From positions 124,001 through 188,000 of the forward strand of contig JAKOGI010000439.1 of assembly GCA_029747015.1 (NCBI GenBank): DNA of 64,000 nucleotides. Reading direction: 5' to 3'. Positions 1 to 12,400 of this stretch are shown one piece after another. Below the pieces are notes generated by a model. That model saw only the letters and a program-made list of their open reading frames with translations. It searched no databases and had not been told where the DNA came from. Source of the stretch: Carnegiea gigantea (lineage: Eukaryota > Streptophyta > Magnoliopsida > Caryophyllales > Cactaceae). Numbering within the stretch: position 1 is the stretch's first letter; each line of letters begins with the position of its first letter. Position numbers and translations under genes: made by a program.

Positions 1-760
1 AAATACAAAACAGCCTACCTATTCTTTTCTATACCTCATTCGTGACAGTATTCAAATCCCTGAGAACCATTGAGGGATGATGAGAAGGAGGGCAATCCTG
101 AGCTAGGTAGTTCCAAAACTGTTCTCTATGAGTAGAAGAACTAGGTGCATGGATGGCAGATAACACCACTTCCGGGTCATCCGGCACCATTGTTAGCAAA
201 CTCACCATTTTACCAAACCATGAAAGAGAAAAGGCTCTGAAGATATAAAATCAATAGTTTTCACTGGGTGTTTCCAAAAGTACCAAATACCCCCTCGGTC
301 ACTCATTGGTTCCACAAATTGAAAATTGGAGAAGCCAAATTGATCCTTAGTTGTCTTGATGGCTTCATCTGGCATGGGTACTTCTAGAAGAATGAGTATG
401 AGGTGTAGATGTTCACAGATTAAATCTATTAAGAAGATAAAGAAATTCATGGAAGAACTTCTTCTAACATTCCAAATCAATATTCTTCGACAGTTACTAA
501 TCATGGGAATGGAAGACGTGAGTGAGGGAGCAGCCTCTTTTGACCTCCGAGAGTATGCCAGGATTGGCTGAGCAATTGGGTTCATGTGAAGGTGGAACAA
601 CGGGGTTGGATTGTTCAGAAGTAAATTATTTAGTAGCAAGATTAACACTCGAATGCGAGGTGTGTGCCCTGGTGGGAAATCGTAAAAGATTACTATTTTG
701 ATGAAGGCGAAGGGGTGAACAAGTTTGAAGCATTGAACAAGGTTTCTGAAGTGGGTCATA
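1..760 (-). pseudogene. LINE (L1-type) ORF2 endonuclease fragment, cut by window edge
   Basis: Reading leftward, the protein has the start of a plant L1-type ORF2. A 'ILIWNVRR' stretch corresponds to the endonuclease Asn motif (usual WNVRG), followed by 'LLEVPMP' at the metal-binding Glu position and 'GGIWYFW'. After a frame change near 202 the next frame shows 'HREQFWNYL' and 'LRDLNTV', the degenerate version of the family's LGDFNTV. The frame change and the altered catalytic stretches mark it as dead. The reverse-transcriptase part would lie to the left, outside the window. Identification is by family pattern only. Confidence 0.7.
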
Positions 761-2996
761 CCTACTTCGTCCCTGAGCTCTCCTCGTTTCTCACGTTGAA
801 TTTCTTATGGGGGGGTCGAAACACTGGGATTTTTGGCTGAGGGAATTGCCATGTTTGAGACAACAGGATGTATTGAATCACCACATCCTGCTGCATCTAG
901 TGGTTTATTACCTCCCAAAGAGGATGGGTCAATGTATGACCATCAATGTACATGTGCTAAAAAGAAACAGGCGCTACATAAGCTTCTTGGTTAAAGTCCA
1001 AAACTCTGTATAACTTGTTCAAAAAATTACTGTAAAAGGCTAACTTGTTGAGGTCGGAAAAAAATTGGTATGTTACATGGAACATTCAAAGGACGGATTA
1101 TTTATGTTCAAAAACCTTTTAAAAATTAGTATCTTCATGACTAAATGTTGAATTACAAAAGTTGTAAACTTCTGTTAACGTATGTTTCAATCAAATTATA
1201 CCTGTGACATAATCAAAAGCATTGGCCCACAGCAGAAGCAAATTGTCTAATTCTAAGAGGATAGTAAAACTCAAAGAAATGGAGATTTGTTTTTAAATCA
1301 TGTATTTGTAAATTTACGACAACTTCTAGTGCATGTGCTAGTTTCGTGAGGTTCAGGGAGGTCTAAATACATGCAAATTTAATGTTATAAATACTCATGC
1401 AAATAGAGAGATCGATTTCAAAAAACACAATATGTGAAGTTGCCAAGAGAAAAATAAAATATTGGCAATTAGGGCAATGTTTTTTTTTTTTTTTTTCCTT
1501 TTGCCCATTATTAGCGTCTTCTTATCATTTCATACGTCCCTTGTCTCATAATTTTCAAACTATAGTCATATGAAATGCAGAGCAAAACATTACACTCGAG
1601 CGTGAAAACTAGTCATGATATGAAGGTCTAAATTCTACATTTCATGGGCCAGGCTTGATGATTAGCACTGTGTACGCAAGCTTTGATGAGTTGTCATGGG
1701 TTGAGGTAGGGTTGGACCACTTGACTAAGTTAAGCCATGGCCTCCATTGGGCTGGACTCATCATATCTAGTAGGCCATAAACTAACTCCCATAGTGAAAA
1801 CCATCAACACATGAGTTCTTTTTTTTCTTGAAAGAAAATATAATGATTTCATTAATAAAACACCAAACAACATTTAAAATAAAAATTGTGAATGAGAAAT
1901 TATAAATCTAAAGTATACATATGCAATTGAACTTTCAAATAACTAATACAGATCTTATAGAGGTTTGAATATAAAATTTTGATAGTCTTGTCATATATGA
2001 TCTTTGATAACTCTACAACTTTATTGTTGATAGAGGACTTTGCGGTCCATATTATAGCGATTTGGTAATCGATCTTCATCTAATTTTTAGGCCACGCCAA
2101 TTGAACAGGACGACACTTATAAAAAGAGACATTAATATTCCATCAGAGAGTAAATATAGGTGTTAGATATGAAAAAAAAAAAAAAAACTTGATTTTTATA
2201 AAAACTAAAGCTAAACTAGTGATCAGCACAACACAAGAGTCTGTTATTTTTAAAATTTAAAGAACACATGAGACAATTCTTTTCTTCATTTTTTTTTAAT
2301 TTCCATGTCATATAACATCATTATAAAACATAAATGAGACTATCTTACATCATTATAAAACATAAATGAGACTATCTTACAAATAAAATCTTATTTGTCT
2401 TTTTATCGGATAAATAGGTTGAATAAAAATTTGTTTTATAAAAATTTGTTTGTTGATTTCATAATTACATTTATTTGAAAAACTATACAAAATATTTGAT
2501 AAAAAAAACTAAGCTAAAAAAATTAATGGTTTGAATTTTTGACAAATTGGCCTTTTGAACCCTAAAAGGGTAATAATGATGAGAAATAATAAAATAGAAA
2601 GTATAACCTCTTAGTTATTACTTAATTTTGGAAGAAAGTTTCCGTCTAACATATTATTGAGTCTTTAGTCATTAGTTTAAACTTTTAGTTGAGTTCGTTC
2701 TCGAATAGTTTAGCGTACATTTAAGCACAACGTTAGATGAGCTGAAAGATTAGCTGATTATCAATCACCCCATGCGAGCCTAATTGACCAGTAAATTAGA
2801 GCAAAATCATGTCAATAAGGTGCATGGTCAAATCATGGACCTCATATCAATGACAAATACCACACCATTTTCATGATTGATTAAAGTGCAACGATTGATG
2901 CACCATTTTTGTGCTCATTTAAAACCAACATGTTATGCTGGAGCATAGAGGAAAGCAAGAGGTTTAAGACTGATAAGATTAGTAATTGATAAAATT
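761..2996. other. AT-rich spacer without recognisable gene
   Basis: Bases 761-1013 lie just upstream of the LINE fragment and could be its ORF1/ORF2 linker, but I see no zinc knuckle there. The rest is AT-rich with short homopolymer runs (for example poly-T near 1480-1497) and one tandem duplication. I see no supported coding region. Confidence 0.5.
2317..2380. repeat. 32-bp perfect tandem duplication
   Basis: Two identical 32-bp copies (2317-2348 and 2349-2380) stand directly adjacent, each starting ATCATTATAAAAC and ending GACTATCTTAC. Confidence 0.95.
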
Positions 2997-3204
2997 TAGG
3001 ATAGAAAACATCTTCCTTTCGTTAAATCAGTGGTCCTTATATATACACAAGTGTTCCCAAACATACTCTAAAGTATACTCCTAAAGATAAGCTAGAAATA
3101 ATCAATTTCTACCCTAATATAACAAACAATATCTCACATAATATTATGTAACCAAAATAGAATGTTATCTATCCAAAAACACGAATATAAAATAATAATT
3201 CACA
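2997..3204 (-). repeat. 3' LTR of the old copia element
   Basis: This segment matches 8703-8921 with scattered substitutions. In minus orientation it starts TGTGAATTATTATT and ends TTTATCA, the usual TG...CA form, with the purine tract directly upstream. Confidence 0.75.
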
Positions 3205-3599
3205 ATACCTCCCTCAAGTTAGTGCATGAAGATCACAAATGCGCAACTTATGAACTACAAACAAATATTGTTGTTGTGCCAAAGCCTTGGTAAAAATATC
3301 CACTACTTTCTCATCATCGGGATAAACTAGGATGAATATCCCCTTTGACAATTGCATCATGAACAAAGTGATAATCTACTTCAATGTACTTGGTGTGTTC
3401 ATGAAAAATCAAGTTTTGAGAAATGTGTAAAGCAGCTTGACTATGGCAATGCAGTGACATGCATGTAGGGTGGAGCACTCAAGAATCAATAAATCGCCTT
3501 CCAACCATTCTAATTCACACAAAGTCATGGCTATTGAACGATACTTTGTTTCTACGGCAGATTGAGACATGGTATGCTACTTTTCATCTTCTAGGAAAT

Positions 3600-4660
3600 G
3601 GGAGACACACCTAGAAATATCAACCGACCTGTCAATGATTTTCTAGTCATCAGGCAATCGGCACAATCTCCATCTTACCATGCATGAAGGCACTAGTACA
3701 AGAACTACTCAACAAGATACCTTACCCGAGGTTCTGTTTTAGATAATGAATAACCCGTAGCGCAGCTTGCTAATAATCCTCCCTTGGTTGCTGCATGAAT
3801 TGGGACAAAATATGAATATTGGGTGACAACTCTGGCCATGTAAAGCACAAATAAATTAGGCGCTCTACAAAGTGACGGTATGATTCTAGGTCAGCTAGTA
3901 GTTCGCTAGTGGATAGAGCCAAACGATTATTTTGTTCCATCGCAACACGCTTGGTTTTAGCTCCCCGCCAAATCCACCTCAGCAATAATATCTAGTGCAT
4001 ATTTTCTTTGATAGAGAAAAAAATCCTTCTAGGTTCCATGCCACTTCAACACTAAGAAAAATACTTCAAGACTCCTAAATCTTTCATGTGAAAATAGTCA
4101 CTGAAATAAGCTTTAAATTGGTGGATATTGATACCATCATTGCCTGCGACAATGAGGTCGTCAACATACACAAGTACACTAAGATGAATGTCACGTTTTC
4201 TCATAGAGAAGAGGGGATAATCTGAGTAGGATTATTGAAATCCAAAAACCTTCAACTTAGCCAAGAGTTTGGCAAACGAGCAGCGAGGGGCGCATTTAAG
4301 TGCATAGAGAGACTTTTTCAGTCTATAAAATTTACTAAGAGATGAAACTTGGAACTCAGGTGACAACTTCATGTAAACTTCTTCTTGGAGATCTCCCTGA
4401 AGAAAAACATCATGGACATCCATTTGATAAACTTCCCAATTTCTTGCAGCTATGACGATGAGAAATAATCGGATTATAACCATCTTACCCACCAGAGCAA
4501 ATGTCTTGGTGTAGTCCATATATTCAACTTAATGATTCCCAAAGATGAGAAGCCAAGCCTTACGTCTTTCTGTATGCCATCAGAGTTGTACTTGATTTTA
4601 TAGACCCACTTGTACCCAAGAGCTTTCTTGTTTATGGGCACGTCCTCTGTCACCTATGTT
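3600..4660 (-). pseudogene. Copia reverse transcriptase / RNase H remnant
   Basis: In minus orientation the pieces run in the normal RT order: 'GYKWVYKIKYNSDG' (about 4590-4630), 'QMDVHDVFLQGDLQEEVYM' (about 4380-4440), the catalytic YVDD at 4157-4168, then 'RLIYLCFTWPEL' and 'HILSQFMQQP' (3780-3860). 'MTRKSLTGR' of the RNase H start lies near 3625-3650. The pieces are in different frames and broken by stops, so no functional enzyme is encoded. The 'EQNNRLALS' stretch matches the linker typical of plant copia Pol. Confidence 0.75.
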
Positions 4661-5529
4661 CACTAGTCTCTAATGCCTATATCTCATGTTGCGAGGCTAC
4701 CCGCCCTCACACAATTTCTACTGCCTCGAAATATGTCATACCTTCACATTCTACATGTATCACTTCAAGCAATATTCTATGTCGCAAAAAAAATTGTTAT
4801 AATTTGCATAGTGTATAGTGGGATAAGGATTACCTGAGAAATGCTGCGGTTTGGGTGTTCATTTAGATGGACTTAATTTTTGTATCAAATAAGTGACATA
4901 ATCACACAGCAAAATGGAAGTATTTCTCTATCTGTGACCCCAACCCAATAATTCCTCCTTGGACATTTATAGGTCATTATGCCCATTTGATTCTTGTTCG
5001 ATAGTGTCATGAATGGGCAAACTTTCATTACCCTCATGTTGTGCTGGCACCACATCAGGCACAACATGATTTGCTCCCCTAACTCCTATATGATCATAAT
5101 TCCCAAAATTAATAGATGGATCTCCAAAATCAAAAGGCAAAGCTAAGCCATCTTTAGGGAGAGAAGCAAAAGGAGGTTCTGTTTCAGATAAATTGACATC
5201 TCACGAAATAAAGAACTCATGAGTTTTTAAGTCATAATAATGCCATCCGCTTTTTCCATTATGGATATCCTAGAAAAACACAACGCCTACTCGCCTATCA
5301 AATTTTTCACCTGACCCTCCCTTATTTTTCGAGCACAACAAAGGGAGCCAAAAAGACGGAGATGATAATATGTAGGATCACGATCATAAAGAACATTAAA
5401 AGGAGTCTCCATCCAAAGCTGAAGAAGCAGTTCTATTTATCAAATAGCCCGTTGTTAACACACATTCTCCCTAAAAATCAATAGGCAAACATCCCTAAAA
5501 TCAGAGGCTCAGGCAACATTTAATACATG

Positions 5530-6127
5530 CTGATGCTAATGTTTCACCCTCCGATTTTGTTGGGGTGTACTTGTACAAGATGATTGAAAAACTATGCCAT
5601 TCTCAAGAAAATAATTTTGTAAGCAAGTAAATTCCGTTCCATTGCCAGTCTTTACAATGTTTAATTGTTTGTTGTACTGACGCTCCACCATGGAGAAAAA
5701 CATTTTCATAGTATAGGACACCTCTTTCTTATCTATTAGCAAGTAAATCCACATAGCCCTAGAGTAATTATCAACAATAGTAAAAAAATAGGATGCTCCA
5801 TAAGAAGGAACATGTCGACAAGGACCCCATAAATCATAATGTATCAGTTTGAAAACATCAGAAACTCTAAAATCACTAACAGGAAACTTTTTATCTAGTC
5901 TATTTTGGACATTGACAAACATCATAAATCTTATTCCAATGATCATTGTTTTTCGTAAAACCCATAGCAGGAACTAACTTGATTACTTGCATCGACAAAT
6001 GACCCAAAGGTTGATGCCAAAGGTCCAAAGATGCCACCTTGTCAATCTTCAAACCGAAATGCGCAAAATGCCATTGAAGTAATAGTTCACCCACACGAAT
6101 AAGCATCCTCAAAATGTAGTCCTGCAC
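5530..6127 (-). pseudogene. Copia GAG-pre-integrase and integrase core remnant
   Basis: Two overlapping frames carry the HHCC-type region ('WHQPLGHLS', near 6020-6040) and the integrase core ('LWGPCRHVPSYGASYFF', then 'TIVDNYSRAMWIYLL'). The end is 'GNGTEFTCLQNYF' and 'TPQQNRRVKH'. The second catalytic Asp position reads GNG rather than DNG, and the VAER motif is changed to RRVKH, so the catalytic triad is destroyed. A frame change lies between the two parts near 5900-5946. Confidence 0.75.
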
Positions 6128-6128
6128 T

Positions 6129-7269
6129 TAGACCTGGCAAAAATTGACCCGAACTGAACCCGCCCGAAAGTTTTGAGTTTTTAACATGATTTTTTCGACC
6201 CAAACCTAAAATAAACCGTACCCGAAAAACTCACAAATTTTTGGGCCAAACCCGACCCAAACCCAAACCCGCCCACTCAACCCAAATATTATATCCTCAT
6301 TTTTTATTTTTCTTTAATTTTTTCCTTTAACAATGATAGTTTTTCATTATAATGAATTGTTGAGAGAGACATTTTATAAATATTATATCTCTTCGCAAAT
6401 CAGACAATAGTACCCTTTCTTTCCGAAATTCATTCTCATAAAATAACGTCATATACAACTTATAAATGAAACAATTTTAGAAATGGGCATGAAAGATCTA
6501 GTGTTAAGAAAATCAATTCAGAATAACACAAGTATTAAAAATGTGCAAGTTATACCATTATATTCCTAGTGAACTGAATACGTCTCATTACATTTTAAAT
6601 GATATTACTCTACAATAATCTAAAACTTTAATGTTATAATTAATAAATAATTGTTAAATTTTGTATGTTTATAATATTCTTTCATTTAGCTTCCTTCTAA
6701 TTAGCCTCGAGCTTGATGTCAGTGTTAAACAATGGACGAATTTGCATTCGAGTTAGGATCGACCCACTAATAAAGCATACATGATTAGGTAATGGTAGGT
6801 TAATTAACAAAATATTGAATCATTAAATGGGTTACTAACAGGTCGAACCGCTCCAACTCATTGTCATACTTTAGATGGGTTGGTCCATGAATGGTCCGAC
6901 CTATTATGAATATTTAAGATACGGACCAACCTACTCAAACGTAATTTAGTGTCTACCAGTAATGGCATTCATATATCATATTAAAAAGTTTAAATATGTT
7001 TTATATTCTTTTAAGAAATTATAATTAGAATATTTATTCATTAAATACAGGCAATTTTAAGTAATAACCATGCCAAGATTTTGATTTTTACAAAAGAGAA
7101 ATAACTCACTAAAAAGGCACCCCAAACCCGTTGGGTTTACTCGAAACCTGTAAAACAGAATTACACATGCCCGTATTCCACCCGAACCCGAAATGCACCC
7201 GATCCGTATTTTGCACGAATCCGAATGCACCCAACCCGCGTTTAACCCCCGACTGAACTGAGAGGCCTA
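6129..7269. mobile_element. Probable non-autonomous DNA transposon inserted in the old copia
   Basis: This block interrupts the copia coding order between gag and integrase. Its ends are short inverted repeats (TAGACCT at the left, reverse complement TAGGCCT at the right). Both subterminal regions are rich in ACCCGAACCCG-like motifs. Both flanks share CACT, which may be part of a target duplication. The interior is AT-rich with no coding capacity I can recognise. The superfamily is unresolved; hAT-like or Mutator-like elements can look this way. Confidence 0.5.
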
Positions 7270-7479
7270 CACTACATGCTTATTTCAGGTGAACAAAACA
7301 AAATAATTTGAACGATCTATAAATTGTGACACTGAAATTGAGTTGTAAGTTCAACTCGACATATATAAAGCATTCTTAAGAGAAATTCCTCCATTAAGGA
7401 TAAGGGATCCCTCCTTACTCCTTAGCGGCAACGACATTGTTCCCATTCAGCAAAGCGACATCACACGCCACTATATCCT

Positions 7480-8690
7480 ACAAATTATGTAAATTGTTTA
7501 AAGTCTCTGTCATATGGTTCGATGCGCCTATGTCTATGATCTATGACACTTGTTTACCGGTCATCTTCTAGGGGTCGAAATTTTTCGGATTGTTCAGTAG
7601 AGTTAGCAGTGCCTATAATTAATCAGTGCCTAGTCCATGTAAGACTAAGTTATTTCCTTTTAAAACGCTTGCTGTGGTTGTGCTTGCAAGGTGGTCTGAG
7701 CTGCATAAATCCTCATAGTGATACATCCATGTCTAGCTCCTCTTTCTATTTTCTGTTGTGAGGACTATTGTCCCCTGTCACATCCTCCATTTTCCCCGTC
7801 ATTACGTGGTCTATCATCCTACTAATCAGGATACCCGATGAGTGCGAAGCAACATTTCCACTATGCTTGTAATGAGAACAAACTAGTGATTTCTCTTTCT
7901 CATCCAATTGGCTACGAGCAGCAAACGCCATCACTTCTACACTTTCTTCTTTGCTCAAGCCATGGTCCTTACTTGCTCCACTTGTATGAGGATCGAATAG
8001 ACCTTATTTAATCGTGGGTCTTGTGCAAAAACATTGAAATGACTGTGCCGCACACTATTTGATCCAACCTTATAAGAAACCTGTGCACCCTCTTCTCTTC
8101 TTATTTCTCTTCAAGCATAGACCCCATATTGTACTCATACTTCTCGTATTTGCACGTTGGCATCCAATTGCTGTTCGCTAGTTCATGCCATAATTGTTTG
8201 AGCCTGCCACAATAATTGACAATACTCATGCCTGTTTGCTTGCACTTTATGATTTATGGTTTGATTTGTTGAATTCGTGGTCCATTGACCACTGAGAATC
8301 GGTCTCTTATGTCATCTACAAGTCATGTGCAACCTCGACATGCGAGATTGTCAAGTAGAGTGAAGCCTCAATGTTGTTTCAAATCTAAGACACTAGTAGA
8401 GGATTGATAGTGTACCAATCTTTGATGTCTATAGAGTTATCAGCAGGTTTTGTTATCATCCCATGAACAAAGCCAAACTTCTTCCGCGCTCTCAAACCGG
8501 TGGATACAGAATGCACAATTCATCATAATTGTTGCCCTTCAACTATCTCTGAGTAATCAACAATCCAAGATTATCACGTGTGATTATGATAAGGAGAGAT
8601 AGTTTTCCGTTGAGAAGTTCTATCAGTCGAGTTCGATGGTTCAGTCATGGTTTTATTTTCATCATCTTGTATGACTTGGATACCATACCA
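7480..8690 (-). pseudogene. Copia gag and protease remnant
   Basis: A degenerate zinc-knuckle stretch (CSHYKHSGNVASH, where family members have CxxCxxxxGHxxxxC) lies in minus orientation near 7840-7890. Further along, near 7500-7545, is 'IIDIGASNHMTE', the retroviral-type aspartic protease motif D(S/T)GASNHM with the Ser/Thr replaced by Ile. The remaining 0.7 kb toward the 5' LTR is too decayed to read. Function is lost. Confidence 0.55.
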
Positions 8691-8702
8691 AGATCAAGTA
8701 AT

Positions 8703-8921
8703 TGATAGAACTTGGGAGAGAAAATCACTTCCTTTCCATTAAATTAGTGCTCATTATATATGCACAAGCGTTCCTAAACATACTCTAAACATACTCCTAA
8801 AGATAAGCTAGAAACAATCAATTTTTATCTAATTATAAAAAACAATATCTCACATAATATTATCTACCTAAAACAGAATATTGTCTACCCAAAAAATTCA
8901 AATATACAATAACAACTCACG
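8703..8921 (-). repeat. 5' LTR of the old copia element
   Basis: Pairs with 2997-3204 over its whole length, including the shared block ATATCTCACATAATATTAT. Its outer end reads CG instead of CA. Divergence between the two LTRs is clearly visible, which points to an old insertion. Confidence 0.75.
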
Positions 8922-9458
8922 ATAGAAGGCCATCTGATGTGTGATCAAAATTTTCAAGAGATTGAGACTCCTTTATTATGAAAGATGGTTGGGCAGGTTA
9001 GCCTTGTATCACGGATCAACTCAAAGTTAGATCTCAAAGATTTTATTGATCTTGCGACTACCTCCAAGTGGAGAGCAGTAAGCCTCGCATTGAAGATCAA
9101 ATCTTGAAATATGTTATTACGCGCAAAAACTATACAACAGACAATATTCCTCTTCGATGATGATTCAATTTGGAAGGGGGCGTTGATGAACTTATATGTG
9201 CAAAAAGAGATCGCTGGGAAAATTGCACATGTTAACTTCTAGTGACATTACATAGTAACTCTATCAATAACTGCTCCTTTCATATCCTAAGAAGAAATTA
9301 CAAATGAATTTCATTTGAATTTCAAAGAGGGTACAGTATCACACATCGATTAATACATTTTTAAACCAAATTTTACACACTTTTCAATATTTCCCACTCA
9401 TATATGTAGATAATTAAGAACATATAATAAGCAAATTAAGTATATTGTTTTCTTTGTT
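8922..9458. other. Spacer downstream of the NIP gene
   Basis: AT-rich DNA between the copia 5' LTR and the NIP stop codon. It should include the NIP 3' UTR at its right end (minus orientation, 9458 downward). I see no coding region. Confidence 0.5.
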
Positions 9459-12400
9459 CTATACATTGGAGCAGCCAAGATGATCCTCATCACTGCCAAT
9501 GGTAGCAGGGGCAGCATTGGATTGTTCACTTCTCATACGACGTAGTTTAATGGAGATAGAGGGTGCAGAAGAAACAGCATGACCTTGTCTATTATCGTGA
9601 AACCTGATGAAATTGTAGGACCATGCTCCTAATAATGTGCCCAGTGGTGGCCCCACAAAATATACCCAAATCCCTTTGTAATATCCACTGGCTAAGGCTG
9701 GGCCCAATGTTCTTGCTGGGTTCATTGATCCTCCTGATACTGGCCTGCTCATATTAACCATAACAAATAATTTGTTAGCGTTTAGATTACATAATGAATT
9801 TTAAAAAATTAGTATCGACAATGATATCAGGATCAATAGCAAGCAAATTCTGGAATAACCCAATTCACATTCAAATTCACACTCGATGAGTCCTATCACG
9901 GCTAAGTACTTTGGACTAATGATTGTCTTCAAATTGTAGGCATGCAAAAATAAAAAAGATGGAGAGGTGTTAATTTACCCAGCCAAGATAGAAGTGATGC
10001 AGACAGAACCACCAACTGCCAAGCCAGCTAACTCCCCAATCTGAAATATGAATGTACATGTCAGACCTTACCAGGACAATTGCAAAAAAGGCATTAGTCA
10101 AAGTGGAGATCGAATTAATTAATGGAGAAATTAAGTAGAAATGAATTAGAAAGATACAGCTTTAGTATCAGTAGCAACTGCAGCAGTGACAAACATCATA
10201 ATAAAGGTAACAACAATTTCCATGATCAAAGCTTGAACATCTGTGCCTGAAGGTGCTGTAGTGCCCAGCATTCTAATTGGCTTCAGCAGTGCCCTCAATG
10301 TGAATCCTGCTGCTGTTGCTCCGGTCACTTGTGCTGCTGCATACACTGGAACCTGCATCGTGCATCTCTATTAGCTTAATCACCTTCATTCTCCCCCAAA
10401 AAAACAAGAAAAAATAGAGAATAACGAAAAAGAAGACAGCTTTTTGAATCTCTGTCTAGTTTATTAGAGTTTATTTCACGTAACAAGATCCAGCTTCAAT
10501 TCACTCGTCTGAATTCATGTTTGACCATGTCCATGTGCATCCAAACCGATCGAAGGACTAAATTTTCAGTTATGCCATATGGATTACTTTTTCATCTTTT
10601 TTGGTGAAATGGATAATTAATGTGCAATTTTGTTGACTTGTTCTCTTAATCAAATTGAGGGATGATAGCAATTTTGACCAAACTTTATTTTTTATGTTTT
10701 ATCAGTCCCCAAAATCTCAAAATATCAAATTTAATAAATTTTTATTCATTGAAGACATGTATAGATATTGACTTTCAAATCATATCAAGACCAAAACTCT
10801 ATTCCTACTAACAAACAGCATGTTAAGATTATACCGACATATTATTTTTGGTTTATTATAATTTCTGTTATTAGTTAAGACCCAAATTTCAGGGTGATAT
10901 TTTCTATTTAATGACCCTACATTTTTTTTTTAATAAGCGGCCCTAGCCCACAAGGCCCCTATCTCAGAGTACCTAGCTAGGGAGTGACAACGAGTCAAGA
11001 AGGGGATGTCAAAGCTCAAGTAGAAGCCTGGAAATAGAAGGCTACCACACATATTCGTGCACAAAGCTGAATTTGTGCCTCCTAGAATCAAACCTAGCAT
11101 GGGGTGATGGCAAATGGTAGTGCTTGGCCAAGGTATCCACTGATACTATATGGTCTTACTAAAAACTTGATATGTAGTTTGGTGGTATGTTTAGAGTTGT
11201 CGAAAATCTATTGCCTTGATTAATTGAGACCTCTATCATCTTTGCTGCCAATTATCCAAATTTTAGTTTTAAAAACAGCTGAGTCAAATAATAAAAATTT
11301 TACAATAAAATCAAGAAAGAACTTCATAATTAGGATTTATCATTATCTTTGTATTTCATGTCAAAATAGAAAACACCTCTTTTCTCTTTTGAAATCTGTA
11401 CTATATATGATCAGCACAAAATTTCAGTCATTCATATTTTCTTAGTAGTTTAATTCCATAAATGATTGCAGTTGTTTGCATGTGGAGTTCAGCAAAGAAT
11501 ATCCCAATTTGGACGATGACGCCACGTAGGATTCTGTTGATCTGATGGAGCAAATCATGCTAACCTTGACTGGTTAAAACTAACCGACAAACTTAGCAAA
11601 TATATAAGTGGAATAAACTGTTCAAATTATTTGACAGATTAAATTAATCTGCATTAGCAATTTAGCAAGAACAATTTGGACGATGACGCGTAATTGAGAT
11701 TGATGTTTTTCTCATGAGAATGATTGTTTCCACCTTTCAACTTGCATCTCGTCCGCTTTCTAGAATGTTAAAACCAATTCGGTGCGTTAGATGCAGTGAA
11801 TTAACGTAAGTATTGATCAGTTTAATTAAGATCTATATAAAATGTCTTTTATGTAATGGAAGACGATGAAGGCTATTGCATCTAAATCTACGCATTCCAT
11901 TTAGGTGGGATTCCTAGACTATAAATTTGGATATGAAGTTAAAATTTTTATGATGAATTAAAGATATCGATTTGTAATTTTGGGGGGGGGGGGGGGCTGT
12001 TGAAATCAAGCTTCTATTTAATATATATTATTGAGTTCATTACTATGATGGCATCCAAGAATGTCCTGTGATCGCCTAATCAGGAAGTACAAACAGCTTA
12101 TCCTTCCTCTTAAGAATTTGCAGAAACAGACTTAAAATATACGTGTAAAACAAACAATTCTCCCCGCAGCTTAATATTCCCTTCAATAAAAAAAGGTAAG
12201 AGATCTATTATCTTATTGTCTATTAGTTTTCTTTCGTAAATGACCTATAAGTATTAATGTGATGTTTGGTTGAATGTAATGCAATTACAATGTAAAACAA
12301 TCAACTTTGTAATGTAATTATCATTATTTAATTTGTGGTAATTATAATTGTAAGATAGTTCTTTTATTACAATACTCTCACACAACCAAACACGGTAATA

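Larger units (their letters stand above)
2997..8921 (-). mobile_element. Old degenerate Ty1/copia retrotransposon with both LTRs
   Basis: About 210-220 bp direct repeats flank decayed copia coding pieces in the minus-strand order gag, protease motif, integrase, reverse transcriptase, RNase H. A purine-rich tract (GAGGGAGGTAT on the minus strand, 3205-3216) abuts the 3' LTR. A TGGTAT-containing stretch follows the 5' LTR and may be a damaged tRNA-Met primer site. Stops and frame changes occur throughout. I could not find matching target-site duplications: the left flank ends GTAAT and the right flank begins ATAGA. A later insertion (6129-7269) separates gag from integrase. Confidence 0.8.

Noticed and set aside
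6128..7272. Telomere-like ACCCGAACCC motifs as interstitial telomeric repeats
   Set aside because: They are irregular, lack the plant TTTAGGG unit in tandem, and sit at the ends of an insertion.
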